From Geothermovivens sp964644845 (GTDB lineage Bacteria; Zhuqueibacterota; Zhuqueibacteria; Oleimicrobiales; Geothermoviventaceae), in the NCBI GenBank assembly GCA_964644845.1, contig CAZXXS010000048.1, positions 1-64,000 of the forward strand: a stretch of 64,000 nt of DNA. Reading direction: 5' to 3'. Numbering within the stretch: position 1 is the first letter of the stretch; each line of letters starts with the position of its first letter. Position numbers and translations under genes: made by a program. Positions 51,365-61,052 of the stretch are shown piece after piece. The notes under the pieces were generated by a model, which saw only the letters and a list, made by a program, of their open reading frames with translations, had not been told where the DNA came from and searched no databases.

Positions 51365-54300
51365 AAGTACGCCCTCACTTCTGCCTGCATTCTGTGGACC
51401 GTACGTGGTCGAAACGGGTCTGAACGTCCAACGTAGCTCACGCTGGCCATTAACCCGTTGCTCAGGCGGTACTCAAAACGTGCGCGCCACTCAGCTGAAA
51501 GTCCGGGTTCCAACCCCTCGGCCATTTCGTAGGGAATCGCGCGGCCTTCTGGTTTCGCCGCCAGGCTTGCGACACGCGTTTCCAGCCGCAGGCGACCTTT
51601 TTCGCGAAAAGCGAAGGTCATTCGAGGCGCAAAGCGCAGCAGCTTCACCCTGGTTTCTGGCTTTGGGACCCGGTCCTTCGCCTCGAGGACTTCCAGTTGC
51701 GCCCCGATTTCCCAGGCCGAACCCACGCGGTAGGAGATTTCGAAGCTCCCGCTTTCCCTCTGGATGTCGCGATCTTGCCGGAATCCACCGTGGAAACCCC
51801 GCTGCGTGCCGCTTTTTTGGAATTCCACGCGGAAAGCTAACGCGCGAACAGGGCTGAACAGGACCATCAGTGAACGCAGGTCATCCACATTTTCTTGCCC
51901 GCCCTCAAGCAGCCGGTTGTTCAACGCCTCTCGGTGTCGCCACCGCAGTCGCACGCTTCCGTCCCGCCTCCCCCGCCGGTAGTACACGTCGTGCTGGCTA
52001 AACCACACGCCCACCAACGTGTAGCGTGGATCCCGGAATACTCTTGTGTGCAAGAGGTAGATCTCGCGCGGTTGAGGGTACTGGGTCTTTTCCTCAAGCC
52101 GGAGCGCACTCTCTGTGCTGATCTGTCGAGCCACGCGCCGCCACAGGCGCCCCGATCGCTTCGGCCGGAAGAAACGCGCCAGGTTCGTCCGTACTACCGC
52201 CCCTGTTCTCAGGTCCACAACCGGTAGGTAGTCGTCTGTTGTCACAAGTCGAAGGATGTAGTCGCCGTAGGGATCGGGCACGTACTCGTTGTAAGCCGAA
52301 TCAAAGCGGTAATTTCCGCGTCCCGGTTCAACTTTCAGGAACACACGCTCCTGGCGGGCAACTTGGGTGTTCGAAATCTGGTAATGCCAGCTCGCCTGAA
52401 CCGCCCGTCTGAGCGGACTCCAGCGAAGAGAAAGGTCGGCCAGATCGGTCCGCGCGTTGGGCATAGTGTCGTCTTTGTAGCGCCGCTCCCGGTGTGTGAC
52501 GTCCAGACGCAGAGAGAAAGCCCGCGTCCCTTTCAGTTCGCCACGGAAATTGTGCGTTGTAGCTACGGAAAAGGGCCGCACTGCCTCCTGCCTCAGCCTG
52601 TCGTCCACGCGGCGTTCTGAGTACCAACCCAAGGCCAGACGTTTTCCCCGAGCGACATCCACACCCACGCGCCAGCGGTTGAAACGAAAAGCGTCAGCCA
52701 GCGAATCAGCGGCGGCTTCAGACCGTCGTTCAGCCTCGTAGTCCACAAAAGGTCGGAGCCAACCGCTTCTGAACCGAAGGTTGCCCCGACGGCGTACCCA
52801 GGTCCCGGAAGAACCAGGCCCAACGTTTCGGTCAATCCACACCTGACGCACGTTCAGCGCTGGCCAGCCGCGACGGTCAAAGCTAACCACCGCTTCCGAA
52901 CGCGAAGATCGAAAACCTCCCGGCTTGGTGAGATGTCCCGCCGAGAAACGTGACGCCAGGCCCCACGAAAGATTCAGTTCCCCACCCGTCTCCAGAACGG
53001 TCTCTTCTCGGTTGGTGTGATCGGGCAAATCCCAGCGTCTGTTGTACTCCACCTGTTGCGTACGGTCGACATCGTGGAAGCGCGGGCCCACCCGTCGGAA
53101 CAGGCCATGCCACGCAAAGTCGCCAAAGCGGCCCAGCTGCGGATGCAACGAAGCGGTGAGGACGCCTGCTGCACCCAGGTTGTCCGCGTCGTCCAGTGTT
53201 GAGTACAGGTTCTTGTCGTACCTGCTGACAGCCCACTGAGCCTGAACTTTGCCGCTCTTGCCAAAAACCATCTGCGCAGCCGAAACCACTTCCTCTTCGC
53301 ACTGCGCCAACGGCAGCCGGATGACCGGCAGGTAACGGCCTCGACCTGGCCCCACGTACTCAAAAATCCCCACACCGCGGTACCGGTAGTCACCGTGCCC
53401 TTCGCCAACGTCCGAAAAGCGTACGCGGTAGTCACCCTGCCCCCGCCCTACGTAAACGAACACACTGTCCCGAAAAACGTAGTTGCCTTTGCCTTCCCCG
53501 ACATGCTCCGCACCATCCACGAAGGCCTTCCACGGATCGTCTCCGGCGCGGCGCAAAGCGGCCAAACGCTGTGCATTCAACACAAAACCCACAGGGTTCT
53601 TGCCGTCGTCGCTCTCGCGAACGTAGGTCGTGCGCCAGTGAAAGCGTCCCACGTCGTGTTGATTGCCAAGCCTGACCGCGTACAAGCTGCGGCGGAACTG
53701 CTCGTCGGAGTACTGGAAATCCACCTCAATGCGGGAGTCCGCCGTGATCAAACGGTGTCGGGTGAACGTGATTTCGCCGGTGCTGTAGTCGATCACGTAG
53801 TCGTGGTCTTCACCGCGGACCATCCGCACACCGTCCACCCACACGCGTTCCGTACCGGCGAGCACAATGATGTCCGTCCGGCCATCTTCACCGTGTAGCC
53901 GGTACGGCCCTTGAACGCCTTCCTGCCCCATGAAGCGGTTCGTCGTGAAACGACCCCGCGAGGCAGCACCCGACAGAATGCCTTCCAAGCCGCGTCCCTG
54001 CAGACGGAGCATCCCGCCCTGGAGCTTGCGGTGGTAGCGTTCGAATTCCCGACCCGGAAGGTCCAGCTCGAAATCGCCCAGCGTCGCTTTTGCACCAGGG
54101 GCTTCAATCTCAACGAAAACTTTGTCGATTTCCTGAAGCGTTTGGGTGTTCCCCTCTGGCTGCAAAGGTGTATTTTGATCGGTCAGCGACGCCGTAACGT
54201 TGACTTTGTCGGCCACTTTTCCGGACAGCTGCAGCCGAAGCCCAGACTGCAGTGTAAGGCCCCTGTCTGACCCGAAGTTGATCCCACGGACTACACTTCC

Positions 54301-54828
54301 GCTTTGGCGCAACCCCTTTTGCGGACTCCAGAGCGCTACGTTGCGTCGGCTTTTCCTTGCCGGCGGCGGACCAGCTCTCAGCCGTTCAACGTAGCGACGG
54401 TAAGGTAAACCGTACCAGCGCCACGGAATTTGGAGAGGCAAAACCTGGTAGCGGATTTCCAGAGAATCCGACGGAGGGCGACAAAGGAGGCGAAGCAGCC
54501 GGTGCCGCAGGGAAACGCTGTAACAGGAATCCGGCAAGACGCGACCTCTGGCAAACAGCTGCACACTTCCGGCAACGATGAAACTGTCGGGCAGAGCCAG
54601 CATTGAGTCGGCTGGACCAACGACAACCGTGAAACTCCGGTTGTGGAGGGAAAGATCGCGCAAGAAGGTCGAGTCAGGCCTGATCCCGGCCGGAAGCGAA
54701 AGGGGAAGAACAAACGCACTCAGGAGCACCACCGTAAGCAACAGAACGTACGGCAGCCCGTGGTGCGGGATTCTAAGGGGTTTGCTGAACGTCAAAGTTG
54801 TACCGCAAGATCTGAGGGCCGGCGGCAT
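51361..54828 (-). CDS. Giant outer-membrane protein with GxGxY repeats
   Basis: A 1155-residue exported protein. Residues 22-48 form a signal/anchor. Residues 180-240 contain a strongly patterned region (RGINFGSDRGLTLQSG, LQLSGKVADKVNV, LTDQNTPLQPEGNTQ, LQEIDKVFVEI), followed by TLGDFEL and DYVIDYSTGEITF. I recall this pattern from large outer-membrane proteins of FCB bacteria, and it partly resembles SprA N-terminal repeats. Four repeats VGxGxGxY lie at 443-499, and a fifth in a later stretch. The remaining 600 residues alternate like a large barrel and end HRMQAEVRAYF. The start overlaps the upstream gene by 56 nt and is uncertain. Function is unknown. Confidence 0.8.
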   Translation of the reverse strand: MPPALRSCGTTLTFSKPLRIPHHGLPYVLLLTVVLLSAFVLPLSLPAGIRPDSTFLRDLSLHNRSFTVVVGPADSMLALPDSFIVAGSVQLFARGRVLPDSCYSVSLRHRLLRLLCRPPSDSLEIRYQVLPLQIPWRWYGLPYRRYVERLRAGPPPARKSRRNVALWSPQKGLRQSGSVVRGINFGSDRGLTLQSGLRLQLSGKVADKVNVTASLTDQNTPLQPEGNTQTLQEIDKVFVEIEAPGAKATLGDFELDLPGREFERYHRKLQGGMLRLQGRGLEGILSGAASRGRFTTNRFMGQEGVQGPYRLHGEDGRTDIIVLAGTERVWVDGVRMVRGEDHDYVIDYSTGEITFTRHRLITADSRIEVDFQYSDEQFRRSLYAVRLGNQHDVGRFHWRTTYVRESDDGKNPVGFVLNAQRLAALRRAGDDPWKAFVDGAEHVGEGKGNYVFRDSVFVYVGRGQGDYRVRFSDVGEGHGDYRYRGVGIFEYVGPGRGRYLPVIRLPLAQCEEEVVSAAQMVFGKSGKVQAQWAVSRYDKNLYSTLDDADNLGAAGVLTASLHPQLGRFGDFAWHGLFRRVGPRFHDVDRTQQVEYNRRWDLPDHTNREETVLETGGELNLSWGLASRFSAGHLTKPGGFRSSRSEAVVSFDRRGWPALNVRQVWIDRNVGPGSSGTWVRRRGNLRFRSGWLRPFVDYEAERRSEAAADSLADAFRFNRWRVGVDVARGKRLALGWYSERRVDDRLRQEAVRPFSVATTHNFRGELKGTRAFSLRLDVTHRERRYKDDTMPNARTDLADLSLRWSPLRRAVQASWHYQISNTQVARQERVFLKVEPGRGNYRFDSAYNEYVPDPYGDYILRLVTTDDYLPVVDLRTGAVVRTNLARFFRPKRSGRLWRRVARQISTESALRLEEKTQYPQPREIYLLHTRVFRDPRYTLVGVWFSQHDVYYRRGRRDGSVRLRWRHREALNNRLLEGGQENVDDLRSLMVLFSPVRALAFRVEFQKSGTQRGFHGGFRQDRDIQRESGSFEISYRVGSAWEIGAQLEVLEAKDRVPKPETRVKLLRFAPRMTFAFREKGRLRLETRVASLAAKPEGRAIPYEMAEGLEPGLSAEWRARFEYRLSNGLMASVSYVGRSDPFRPRTVHRMQAEVRAYF

Positions 54829-55741
54829 CCAGAATCAACACGTGCTCACCGTGCACCGCCACGTCGGTCGGCTGCTTGGGCGGGTTGGAAACGAACGTGT
54901 CGGGGCAGAGACGTGCCCTGAAGAAAGCCAAAAATCCCACCTCGAGGTCAGCCACGAACACCAGACTGTCCCCGGAGCAAGCTAAGCCAACGGGTTTTCG
55001 AAGCAGGTTCTCTCCGTAGCTGCCCAGGTAGTTGCCGAAAAAATCGAAGAGCACGACCCGGTGTGCCACGGAGTCGACAACCACCACACGGCTGGCCCCA
55101 TCCAGTTCCAGGCGCGTCGGGTCCGAAAGCTGGCCGTCACCAGACTCGATATCGCCAAAACTGTCGACGGGCTCGCCCAGCGCGTCGAAACGCAGAATCC
55201 GGCGGTTCTCACGCTCGGCCAGGAAAAGGTCACCATGCTCACCCTGCGCAATCGACACCGGGTACCCGAAAGTCCACGGCGAGCTAAGTTTGTGTCCAAC
55301 CACAGAGGCCAGGTAGTTGAGGTCTTTGTCGTAACGCTCAAGACGATGGTTGTTAAAGTCGCACACGTAAACATCCAGCCCGTTCGCGGCACAAACGTCA
55401 GCCGGGTGATCAAACTGCTCGCGTCCCCAGCCGTACCCACCGACCTCGAGCAAAGAATCGCTCTGTTCCGTGATCCTCAAAACGCGATTTCTGCCGGCGT
55501 CCGTCACGTACATCCAACCCCGTGGATCCACAGCCAGCGCTGTCGGCTGTGCGTCAGGAGGCAACGGAAAAGCTCGATCGAACCGTAGAAGCACAAAAAC
55601 CTGAATTTGGCTCCTCGACCGGTCGGCAGGGTAATGTTTCCGCGTCGAGCTAGCCCAGCCCAAACTCGACGCCAGAACAAACAACACACCGGTTAGCACC
55701 AGGACTTTTGTACCTCGACTAAACAGGGGCTCACTCCACAA
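54773..55741 (-). CDS. Exported NHL-repeat beta-propeller protein
   Basis: A 322-residue protein with a signal-like segment (about 12-30) and about six NHL-type blades (for example GWMYVTDAGRNRVLRI, VYVCDFNNHRLERYD, LFLAERENRRILRFD, LVFVADLEVG). NHL propellers mediate protein binding or bind ligands. The start is TTG overlapping the upstream stop by 11 nt. As the second gene of the operon it may be a periplasmic partner of the giant protein. Confidence 0.82.
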   Translation of the reverse strand: MWSEPLFSRGTKVLVLTGVLFVLASSLGWASSTRKHYPADRSRSQIQVFVLLRFDRAFPLPPDAQPTALAVDPRGWMYVTDAGRNRVLRITEQSDSLLEVGGYGWGREQFDHPADVCAANGLDVYVCDFNNHRLERYDKDLNYLASVVGHKLSSPWTFGYPVSIAQGEHGDLFLAERENRRILRFDALGEPVDSFGDIESGDGQLSDPTRLELDGASRVVVVDSVAHRVVLFDFFGNYLGSYGENLLRKPVGLACSGDSLVFVADLEVGFLAFFRARLCPDTFVSNPPKQPTDVAVHGEHVLILDAAGPQILRYNFDVQQTP

Positions 55742-57413
55742 ATTGTCTCACAAAGAACTTAGGCGACAGTTCCTCTCCCGTGGCGCGGCGGATCATCTCA
55801 TCCCAGCGGTAGCGTGCACCCGGTGCAAAAACCTTCTCGACGAAAAACTGGCCAATCCGTGGATCGTTGGCAAAAGAGAGCTCGCTACTGCTCGCCTTCA
55901 GCACCCTGTCCGCCAGCGTGAAGTGGAACTGGCTGGCCAGCATCTCACCCAGCATGTAGTTGTGGTAGTAGACTGGCGCCGACGTAAAATGGATTTTCGC
56001 TGCCCAGTCCGGCTTCCTCCGGTCTTCGGGACGGTGTAACAGTTGGTAGCGTTCTTTCAGATCCCACCACAAACCATTCAGGTCCTGGTCGGGATTGTTG
56101 TACAGCGCCTGCTCGAAACGAAACATGACCTGGCACCAGCGCGCGAAAACAAGCTGCTGGAGTCTGAGACTTTTACGTACAGTCTCGCCGATCTGTTCTC
56201 GCTCCTCTTGCGAGATCCCCAACATGGCTTGCATCCAGGCCGGGTTGCGCGAAAGGCGGCCGAAAAACATGGCCACAGCCTCCGTGGTGAACGTATGCGC
56301 AGGCTGTCGCAGCAGGTACGGCAACGAACGATCGATGTACTTGTCGTACACACCGTGGCCCAATTCGTGCAGAATCGTGTTCATCCAGTACTCGTCGTTG
56401 CGCAGGTTTGCCAGCACCCGAACGTCCCCTTCGCGGTCGATGTCCGTACAGAAAGCGTGTTGCTCCTTCCCTTCCTTCTCGTAAAGATCGCTTCGCGCTA
56501 AAATGTCGTCCACATCCAGACCAATCGATTTGTAGTACTTCCGCGCAACCTCCTTGATGTCGTGATCTTTGTAGTACGGATCGAGCTCTACCTCGTACAC
56601 CTGTGGCCCTTCCTGGAAGAACGGATCCTGGTAGTGCCAGGGCCGAAGCTCGCTCACGCTTACGCCGTACCGCCTCGCCAGAATTGTGTCCACTTCGGCC
56701 TTCAATTGGCGGAATGGGCTCTCGGTAAGTCGCGCCAGGTCGTCGAAGATTTTCTGGAGTTCGTCCAGGTGCAGTTCGTCCAACTCCAGGCTCATCACGT
56801 AGTAGTTCGGGAAACCCAGACTTTCCGCTGCTTGGTTCCGCAAACGCACCAACTCGATCAAATCGTTCGCTACGACTTCGCCGATCTGTTTACTAGCCTC
56901 CCAGGCTTTTCGGCGCCGGACCGAGTTCGTCTCTGTGCGCAGGATTTTGCTGATCTCGTTGTCCGGCACACGCCTGCCGTCCAGCGTGGCGCGGAACGTG
57001 TTGAACTTTTCCTCAATGGCCGTGCTTTTGCGGATGATCTGCTCGAGCAACGTTGAGTCAATCTGATTGCCAAGGTAGCTGTTGTAAACCAGCGTCAACT
57101 GCCGTGCCAGCAGCGGTTCACGAATCTTGCCCGACTCCTTCCAGCGTTTGAGCTGTTCGAAGTCCTGCCTGTTCGAGTAGATCTTACTCAGCTTCAGCCG
57201 CAATTCCTCGTAGCGCCGGTAAGCCTCGGGGCGGCCCGTGGTACTGGCCTCCCACTGCGCCAGGTTTGCTTCCTTTTCAAGAGGCTTTACCGTCTCGACA
57301 TGTTGCTTCAACCACCGAGAAAATTCCTCTTCCATTTTGTTCCTTCCACATCCGCTCAGAAGTAGCGCCAATCCAAGTGAAACCGTCGTCCAAAATGCGA
57401 TTTCCCGTCGCAC
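55731..57413 (-). CDS. M2-type metallopeptidase lipoprotein
   Basis: A 560-residue lipoprotein (LLLSGC, Cys22) that resembles angiotensin-converting-enzyme-like M2 peptidases. The zinc site is HELGH at 349-353, with the third ligand Glu in TEAVAMFF near 378. The surroundings (YWMNTILHELGHGVYDKYI) and helical body fit M2 or the related M3 group. Expected role: periplasmic oligopeptide trimming. The start is GTG with GGGAGG upstream. It is first of the four-gene envelope operon and has its own promoter. Confidence 0.85.
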   Translation of the reverse strand: MRREIAFWTTVSLGLALLLSGCGRNKMEEEFSRWLKQHVETVKPLEKEANLAQWEASTTGRPEAYRRYEELRLKLSKIYSNRQDFEQLKRWKESGKIREPLLARQLTLVYNSYLGNQIDSTLLEQIIRKSTAIEEKFNTFRATLDGRRVPDNEISKILRTETNSVRRRKAWEASKQIGEVVANDLIELVRLRNQAAESLGFPNYYVMSLELDELHLDELQKIFDDLARLTESPFRQLKAEVDTILARRYGVSVSELRPWHYQDPFFQEGPQVYEVELDPYYKDHDIKEVARKYYKSIGLDVDDILARSDLYEKEGKEQHAFCTDIDREGDVRVLANLRNDEYWMNTILHELGHGVYDKYIDRSLPYLLRQPAHTFTTEAVAMFFGRLSRNPAWMQAMLGISQEEREQIGETVRKSLRLQQLVFARWCQVMFRFEQALYNNPDQDLNGLWWDLKERYQLLHRPEDRRKPDWAAKIHFTSAPVYYHNYMLGEMLASQFHFTLADRVLKASSSELSFANDPRIGQFFVEKVFAPGARYRWDEMIRRATGEELSPKFFVRQFVE

Positions 57414-57808
57414 GGTTTTCCTCCCGGTGCTCGTTCACGTCACAAGAAGACGCGCCAATTTAGAAAACAACCCCAGCAAAAGCAAGCGACAAAGGGCGAA
57501 GGAACTGTACTGATCAGGGGTTGCCCCCAGGCCCGTTCAGGCCCGAAAGGTCCACAAGTTCCGGCGCAGGGCAGCCCGTCGGAACCGCCCGATGCGGCTT
57601 CCCGCCTTTGCCCACGCCGAACGCTCTGCGCCTCAGCGTTCCTGAACGTGGTGCGATGCCCTTTCTGTGCCCGGTGCAAAGCCTACTCCCACCAGTTTGG
57701 CTCGGGCGGGATCAGGGGCACGGTGTGTTTTTGAACTGGGGCCCCGAAAAGCCTTCTCCTGGAACAGGCTGAAGACACAAAAACACCCCGCGCAACCCAA
57801 CGCGGCAG
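57414..57808. other. Intergenic region, promoter side of M2 operon
   Basis: Holds the promoter at 57457-57485. The 300 bp beyond it contain no recognisable gene. Confidence 0.5.
57457..57485 (-). promoter_or_regulatory. Promoter for the M2/NHL/giant/Omp85 operon
   Basis: Minus strand: TTGCTT at 57485-57480, 17 bp, TAAATT at 57462-57457, identical in boxes and spacing to the ubiA promoter. The start site would lie near 57450, 37 nt before the GTG. Confidence 0.65.
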
Positions 57809-57840
57809 AAAAAAAGCCTGCGAGTCTTCTCGCAGGCTTT
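57809..57840 (-). terminator. Rho-independent terminator after lytic transglycosylase gene
   Basis: A perfect 12-bp stem AAAGCCTGCGAG/CTCGCAGGCTTT with a tetraloop. On the minus strand it runs directly into seven T; the plus strand also has a nearby T run, so it may work both ways. Confidence 0.92.
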
Positions 57841-57868
57841 CGCTTTTTGTTTGCCCTGCACTCGGCCG

Positions 57869-58579
57869 TTACATCAACGCCCGGTACTCCTCGTAGAGCT
57901 TGACGATCGCTGGCACGTAACGGCGCGTCTCGCCGAAAAGGATGTGATCCTGTTTACCCGAAGCCAACCAACGGCTCGCTCGGCGCGCCCCACCGTTGTA
58001 AGCCGCCAGAGCCCCCTCCAGACCGTACTCGCTAACCAGGTCGGAAAGGTAGCGAGCACCAATCTTCAAGTTCTTGATTGGATCAAACAGAACATCCTCA
58101 GCTGAGGTCCACGGAATGCCCTCCATCTGCGCCACGTAGCGCCCTGTGGACGGCATGACTTGCATCAAGCCCATGGCACCCGCCGGAGACACGACGCGTG
58201 GGTTCCACGTGCCACCGGTTTCGTGCGTGATCACCGCACACAACAGGTCAATGGACAGGTTGTCGTACTGAAGCGAGAGGTTGTAGATCTCGTTTGCGAT
58301 TCTGAACTTTTCCTGTGAAGGCATCCCTGGGTTGTACCGGTCGATGATTGAAATGACCTTCTGAATCGAGTAGTTTCGAAGCGCGTCCGCGTCCACAACC
58401 GCCTGCAATTCGGCGACACGTTGCTCGAGCTGCTGGATCCGCGTCGTCATCCGCGCATCCACTACGTAGCCCACGCTAAATCCGACGAGTCCCATGCCTG
58501 CGAACAACAGCAACACCGTAACGAGACCCCGCTTCACGTGCCAGCGACGGAACAATCCCATCGCCGTGCTTTTCTTCAT
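57869..58579 (-). CDS. Membrane-anchored lytic transglycosylase
   Basis: A 236-residue protein with an N-terminal helix (about 18-40), a short coiled coil (43-62) and an SLT-type domain (about 105-220). The catalytic Glu is in ITHETGG (Glu120), followed by SPAGAMGLMQVMPST and AAYNGG. It cleaves peptidoglycan glycan chains with anhydro-ring formation. The ATG at 58579 has GGAGGTAG at ideal spacing; a longer frame upstream is rejected. It is monocistronic. Confidence 0.93.
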   Translation of the reverse strand: MKKSTAMGLFRRWHVKRGLVTVLLLFAGMGLVGFSVGYVVDARMTTRIQQLEQRVAELQAVVDADALRNYSIQKVISIIDRYNPGMPSQEKFRIANEIYNLSLQYDNLSIDLLCAVITHETGGTWNPRVVSPAGAMGLMQVMPSTGRYVAQMEGIPWTSAEDVLFDPIKNLKIGARYLSDLVSEYGLEGALAAYNGGARRASRWLASGKQDHILFGETRRYVPAIVKLYEEYRALM

Positions 58580-59558
58580 GATTCTACTACCTCCAGCCGT
58601 TTTCATGTGCATCGCTTTGCCCCCAAATTCGTTGCCAGTTCGTAACAAAACCCGGTCTGCACACACAGCAAGAGCCGGTCTCGCCACGCCTCTCTGCAAA
58701 CAAACCCAGCGAGATCGGCTCTCATCGAACCCTTTAGACGCAGGTGCCTCCGAAAAGTTTCATTTTGAGTCCCGGTTGAAAATCAACGGAGGAAAGCCTC
58801 GGGTTGTTCCCCGCCTGTCTGTCGAAAAGTCAGGGCTGACCCCGCTTTTGGTTCTGCAAGACCGTTCCCCGCAAAGCAACTGGTCCTACCGCTGTCGAAT
58901 CCACGACTTCCCCAGACCTTCGATCAAGCACTGAGTCTTCACTACCGGCAACCGCGTCGACTCGCGGAAACTCCTCAGTCCTGCTCAACTCCGGACCTCT
59001 GCAGCTCAAAACCAAATCCGGCGTACCCGATGCCGCCAAGCCCTCTCTACCCCCTCCCCAAGCGCGCCGTTTGCGGCCAGCCGTTTGCACCTTTGTCCGG
59101 TTCGACGAGCTGCGACTCTGGTGGAACACCGTGGTCATTTCCAGCGCGTCGACAGGAAAGGCCCTCACACGTGTGCCCCAACTTGGGTCAGGTCGAGACC
59201 CGGGATGACTCGGTACTGGTGGTACACAGGAAAGGCTCTCCGGTCCAAAGAGCTGACGGCGGGTTGCGTTCCCCGGCTTGTCGCCGTGCTGGAGGAAAAG
59301 GCATGCCGAACGTTGCCCCAAAAGAAAAAAACCGAGGTCACTGACGAACCGGGGTTAGGGGGGTTACCGGTGTCGAATCAGCAACGCTCGGTTTTCGCCC
59401 CTTACCCTACAACAAATGTGCCAATTCCCCCAACTTTCTTTCTTCGGGCCCGCAAACCCGTTTCAACAAAACCAAATACTTACAAAGGACAGCAACCAGC
59501 CATTTTCCGTCTTCTGAGCGAAATCGAAGTCCGGTTGCAGGATGCAACCTTCCAGGTT
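58580..59558. other. Long intergenic region with terminator
   Basis: 979 bp between the lytic transglycosylase gene and the response regulator gene. It contains the terminator at 59321-59395 and a GGTTGCA/TGCAACC dyad at 59533-59549. The part 58580-59320 has no feature I recognise; several open frames have no protein-like pattern. Confidence 0.5.
59321..59395 (-). terminator. Terminator after the response regulator gene
   Basis: Minus strand: AAAACCGAG pairs with CTCGGTTTT across a 50-nt loop that itself holds an ACCGG/CCGGT stem, followed by TTTTTTCTTT. It lies about 160 nt past the response regulator stop. Confidence 0.6.
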
Positions 59559-60938
59559 TCATTCTGCAACATTGTTCACCTCAGCCGAAAACGCACCGTC
59601 GACTCCGTACTGCCTGAGCTTCCTCCACAACGTCGCCCGCGAGAGACCCAGCACGTCCGCGGCCTTCTTTCGATTTCCCCCGTACTTGTGCAACACGTGG
59701 AGAATGTAGAACCGCTCCAACTCTTCCAGGGTCATGTCTTTACGTCGGGTCACCTGGATTAACGACTCGTCCTCACCCCAGAAATGCGGCGGCAGATCTT
59801 CGGGCATGATCCGGTCGCCCTGGCAGAGGACAACAGCGCGTTCCATTACATTTTCCAGCTCGCGCACATTGCCCGGCCAGTCGTACTCCATCAGCAGCGC
59901 CAGGGCCTGGCTCGAGATCCCGACGGGCGCTCGACCGAGCTCTTCCGAAAAACGGCGGGTAAAATGTGCAGCCAGCACAGGAATGTCCTCCCGACGCTCC
60001 CGCAAAGCTGGCAAACGAATCGGGATCACACTGAGCCGGTAGAACAGGTCCTCCCGAAACCTACCCTCCCGTACCAACTTCTCAAGGTCCTGGTTGGTCG
60101 CAGCGATCAAGCGCACGTCAACCCGCCTCGAGCGTGTGTCGCCCACGCGCCGCACCTCGCCATCCTGGAGGAAACGGAGCAGCTTCACCTGCAGCGCTGG
60201 ACTGGTTTCCCCAATCTCGTCCAGGAAAAGGGTGCCGCCGTCTGCTTCCTGTACCAGCCCAATCTTATCGCGAATGGCTCCTGTGAACGCACCTCTCACG
60301 TACCCGAAGAATTCGCTTTCCTGCAGGTTTTCAGGAATTGCGCCGCAGTTCACCGCCACCCACGGCCCCTGGGCCCGATTGCTGTTAGCGTGAATGGCAC
60401 GGGCCACGAGTTCCTTGCCCGTACCGCTTTCGCCTGTGATCAAAATGGTGCTGTCCGTCTTCGCAACACGGGTGACCATTCGCATGACGTCCATCATCTT
60501 GCGGCTGCGTCCCAGGATTGCCTCTGCGCCGTACTTCTCGCGCAGACGGGCGCGGAGTTCGTTCACCTCTTCCTCGAGCCGCCGCATGTCCAGGGCGCGT
60601 TCCACCAGCATCACCAGCTCTTCGTTGTCGAAGGGTTTGGTCACGTAGTCGAACGCTCCTTCTTTCATCGCGCGAACACCCGACTCAACGCTGCCGTAAG
60701 CCGTAATCACGATGACTTCCATCGGCGGCGCCACGCGTTTGGCCCGGCGCAGCAGCTCCAGACCATCCATCGGACTCATTCGTAAGTCCGTGATCATCAA
60801 GTCGTAGACCTTGGCAGCGATCTTGCCGAGGGCCGATTCACCGGAATCTGCCTCATCCACGTGAAAACCCCGACGGCGAAGAAAAATCGAAAGCGATCGT
60901 CGAACGTTCGGTTCGTCGTCGACCACCAGAATGTTCAT
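59559..60938 (-). CDS. NtrC-type sigma54-dependent response regulator
   Basis: A 459-residue regulator. The receiver domain (1-120) has DDE, phospho-acceptor Asp51 and Lys101. The AAA+ domain has Walker A GESGTGKE (169-176), GAFTGA (216-221), which contacts sigma54, and Walker B GGTLFLDE (234-241). A Fis-type HTH forms the C-terminus (GGNRKKAADVLGLSRATLWRKL). It activates sigma54 promoters; none was found in the window. The partner kinase is directly upstream (114-nt gap). GAGGT precedes the ATG. Confidence 0.96.
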   Translation of the reverse strand: MNILVVDDEPNVRRSLSIFLRRRGFHVDEADSGESALGKIAAKVYDLMITDLRMSPMDGLELLRRAKRVAPPMEVIVITAYGSVESGVRAMKEGAFDYVTKPFDNEELVMLVERALDMRRLEEEVNELRARLREKYGAEAILGRSRKMMDVMRMVTRVAKTDSTILITGESGTGKELVARAIHANSNRAQGPWVAVNCGAIPENLQESEFFGYVRGAFTGAIRDKIGLVQEADGGTLFLDEIGETSPALQVKLLRFLQDGEVRRVGDTRSRRVDVRLIAATNQDLEKLVREGRFREDLFYRLSVIPIRLPALRERREDIPVLAAHFTRRFSEELGRAPVGISSQALALLMEYDWPGNVRELENVMERAVVLCQGDRIMPEDLPPHFWGEDESLIQVTRRKDMTLEELERFYILHVLHKYGGNRKKAADVLGLSRATLWRKLRQYGVDGAFSAEVNNVAE

Positions 60939-61052
60939 GTTAATGACCTCATCACATCCACTGCTTTACGGCTCATCGCAATCCCCAAAGAACTTTGGCG
61001 AAAACCGAGCTGTGTCGACCACGCAGGTTGAACGGTGAGCACTCAGAATTGT

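Noticed and set aside
59533..59549. GGTTGCA/TGCAACC dyad considered as an activator site or terminator
   Set aside because: No T run follows, and no divergent promoter lies nearby, so neither role can be supported.
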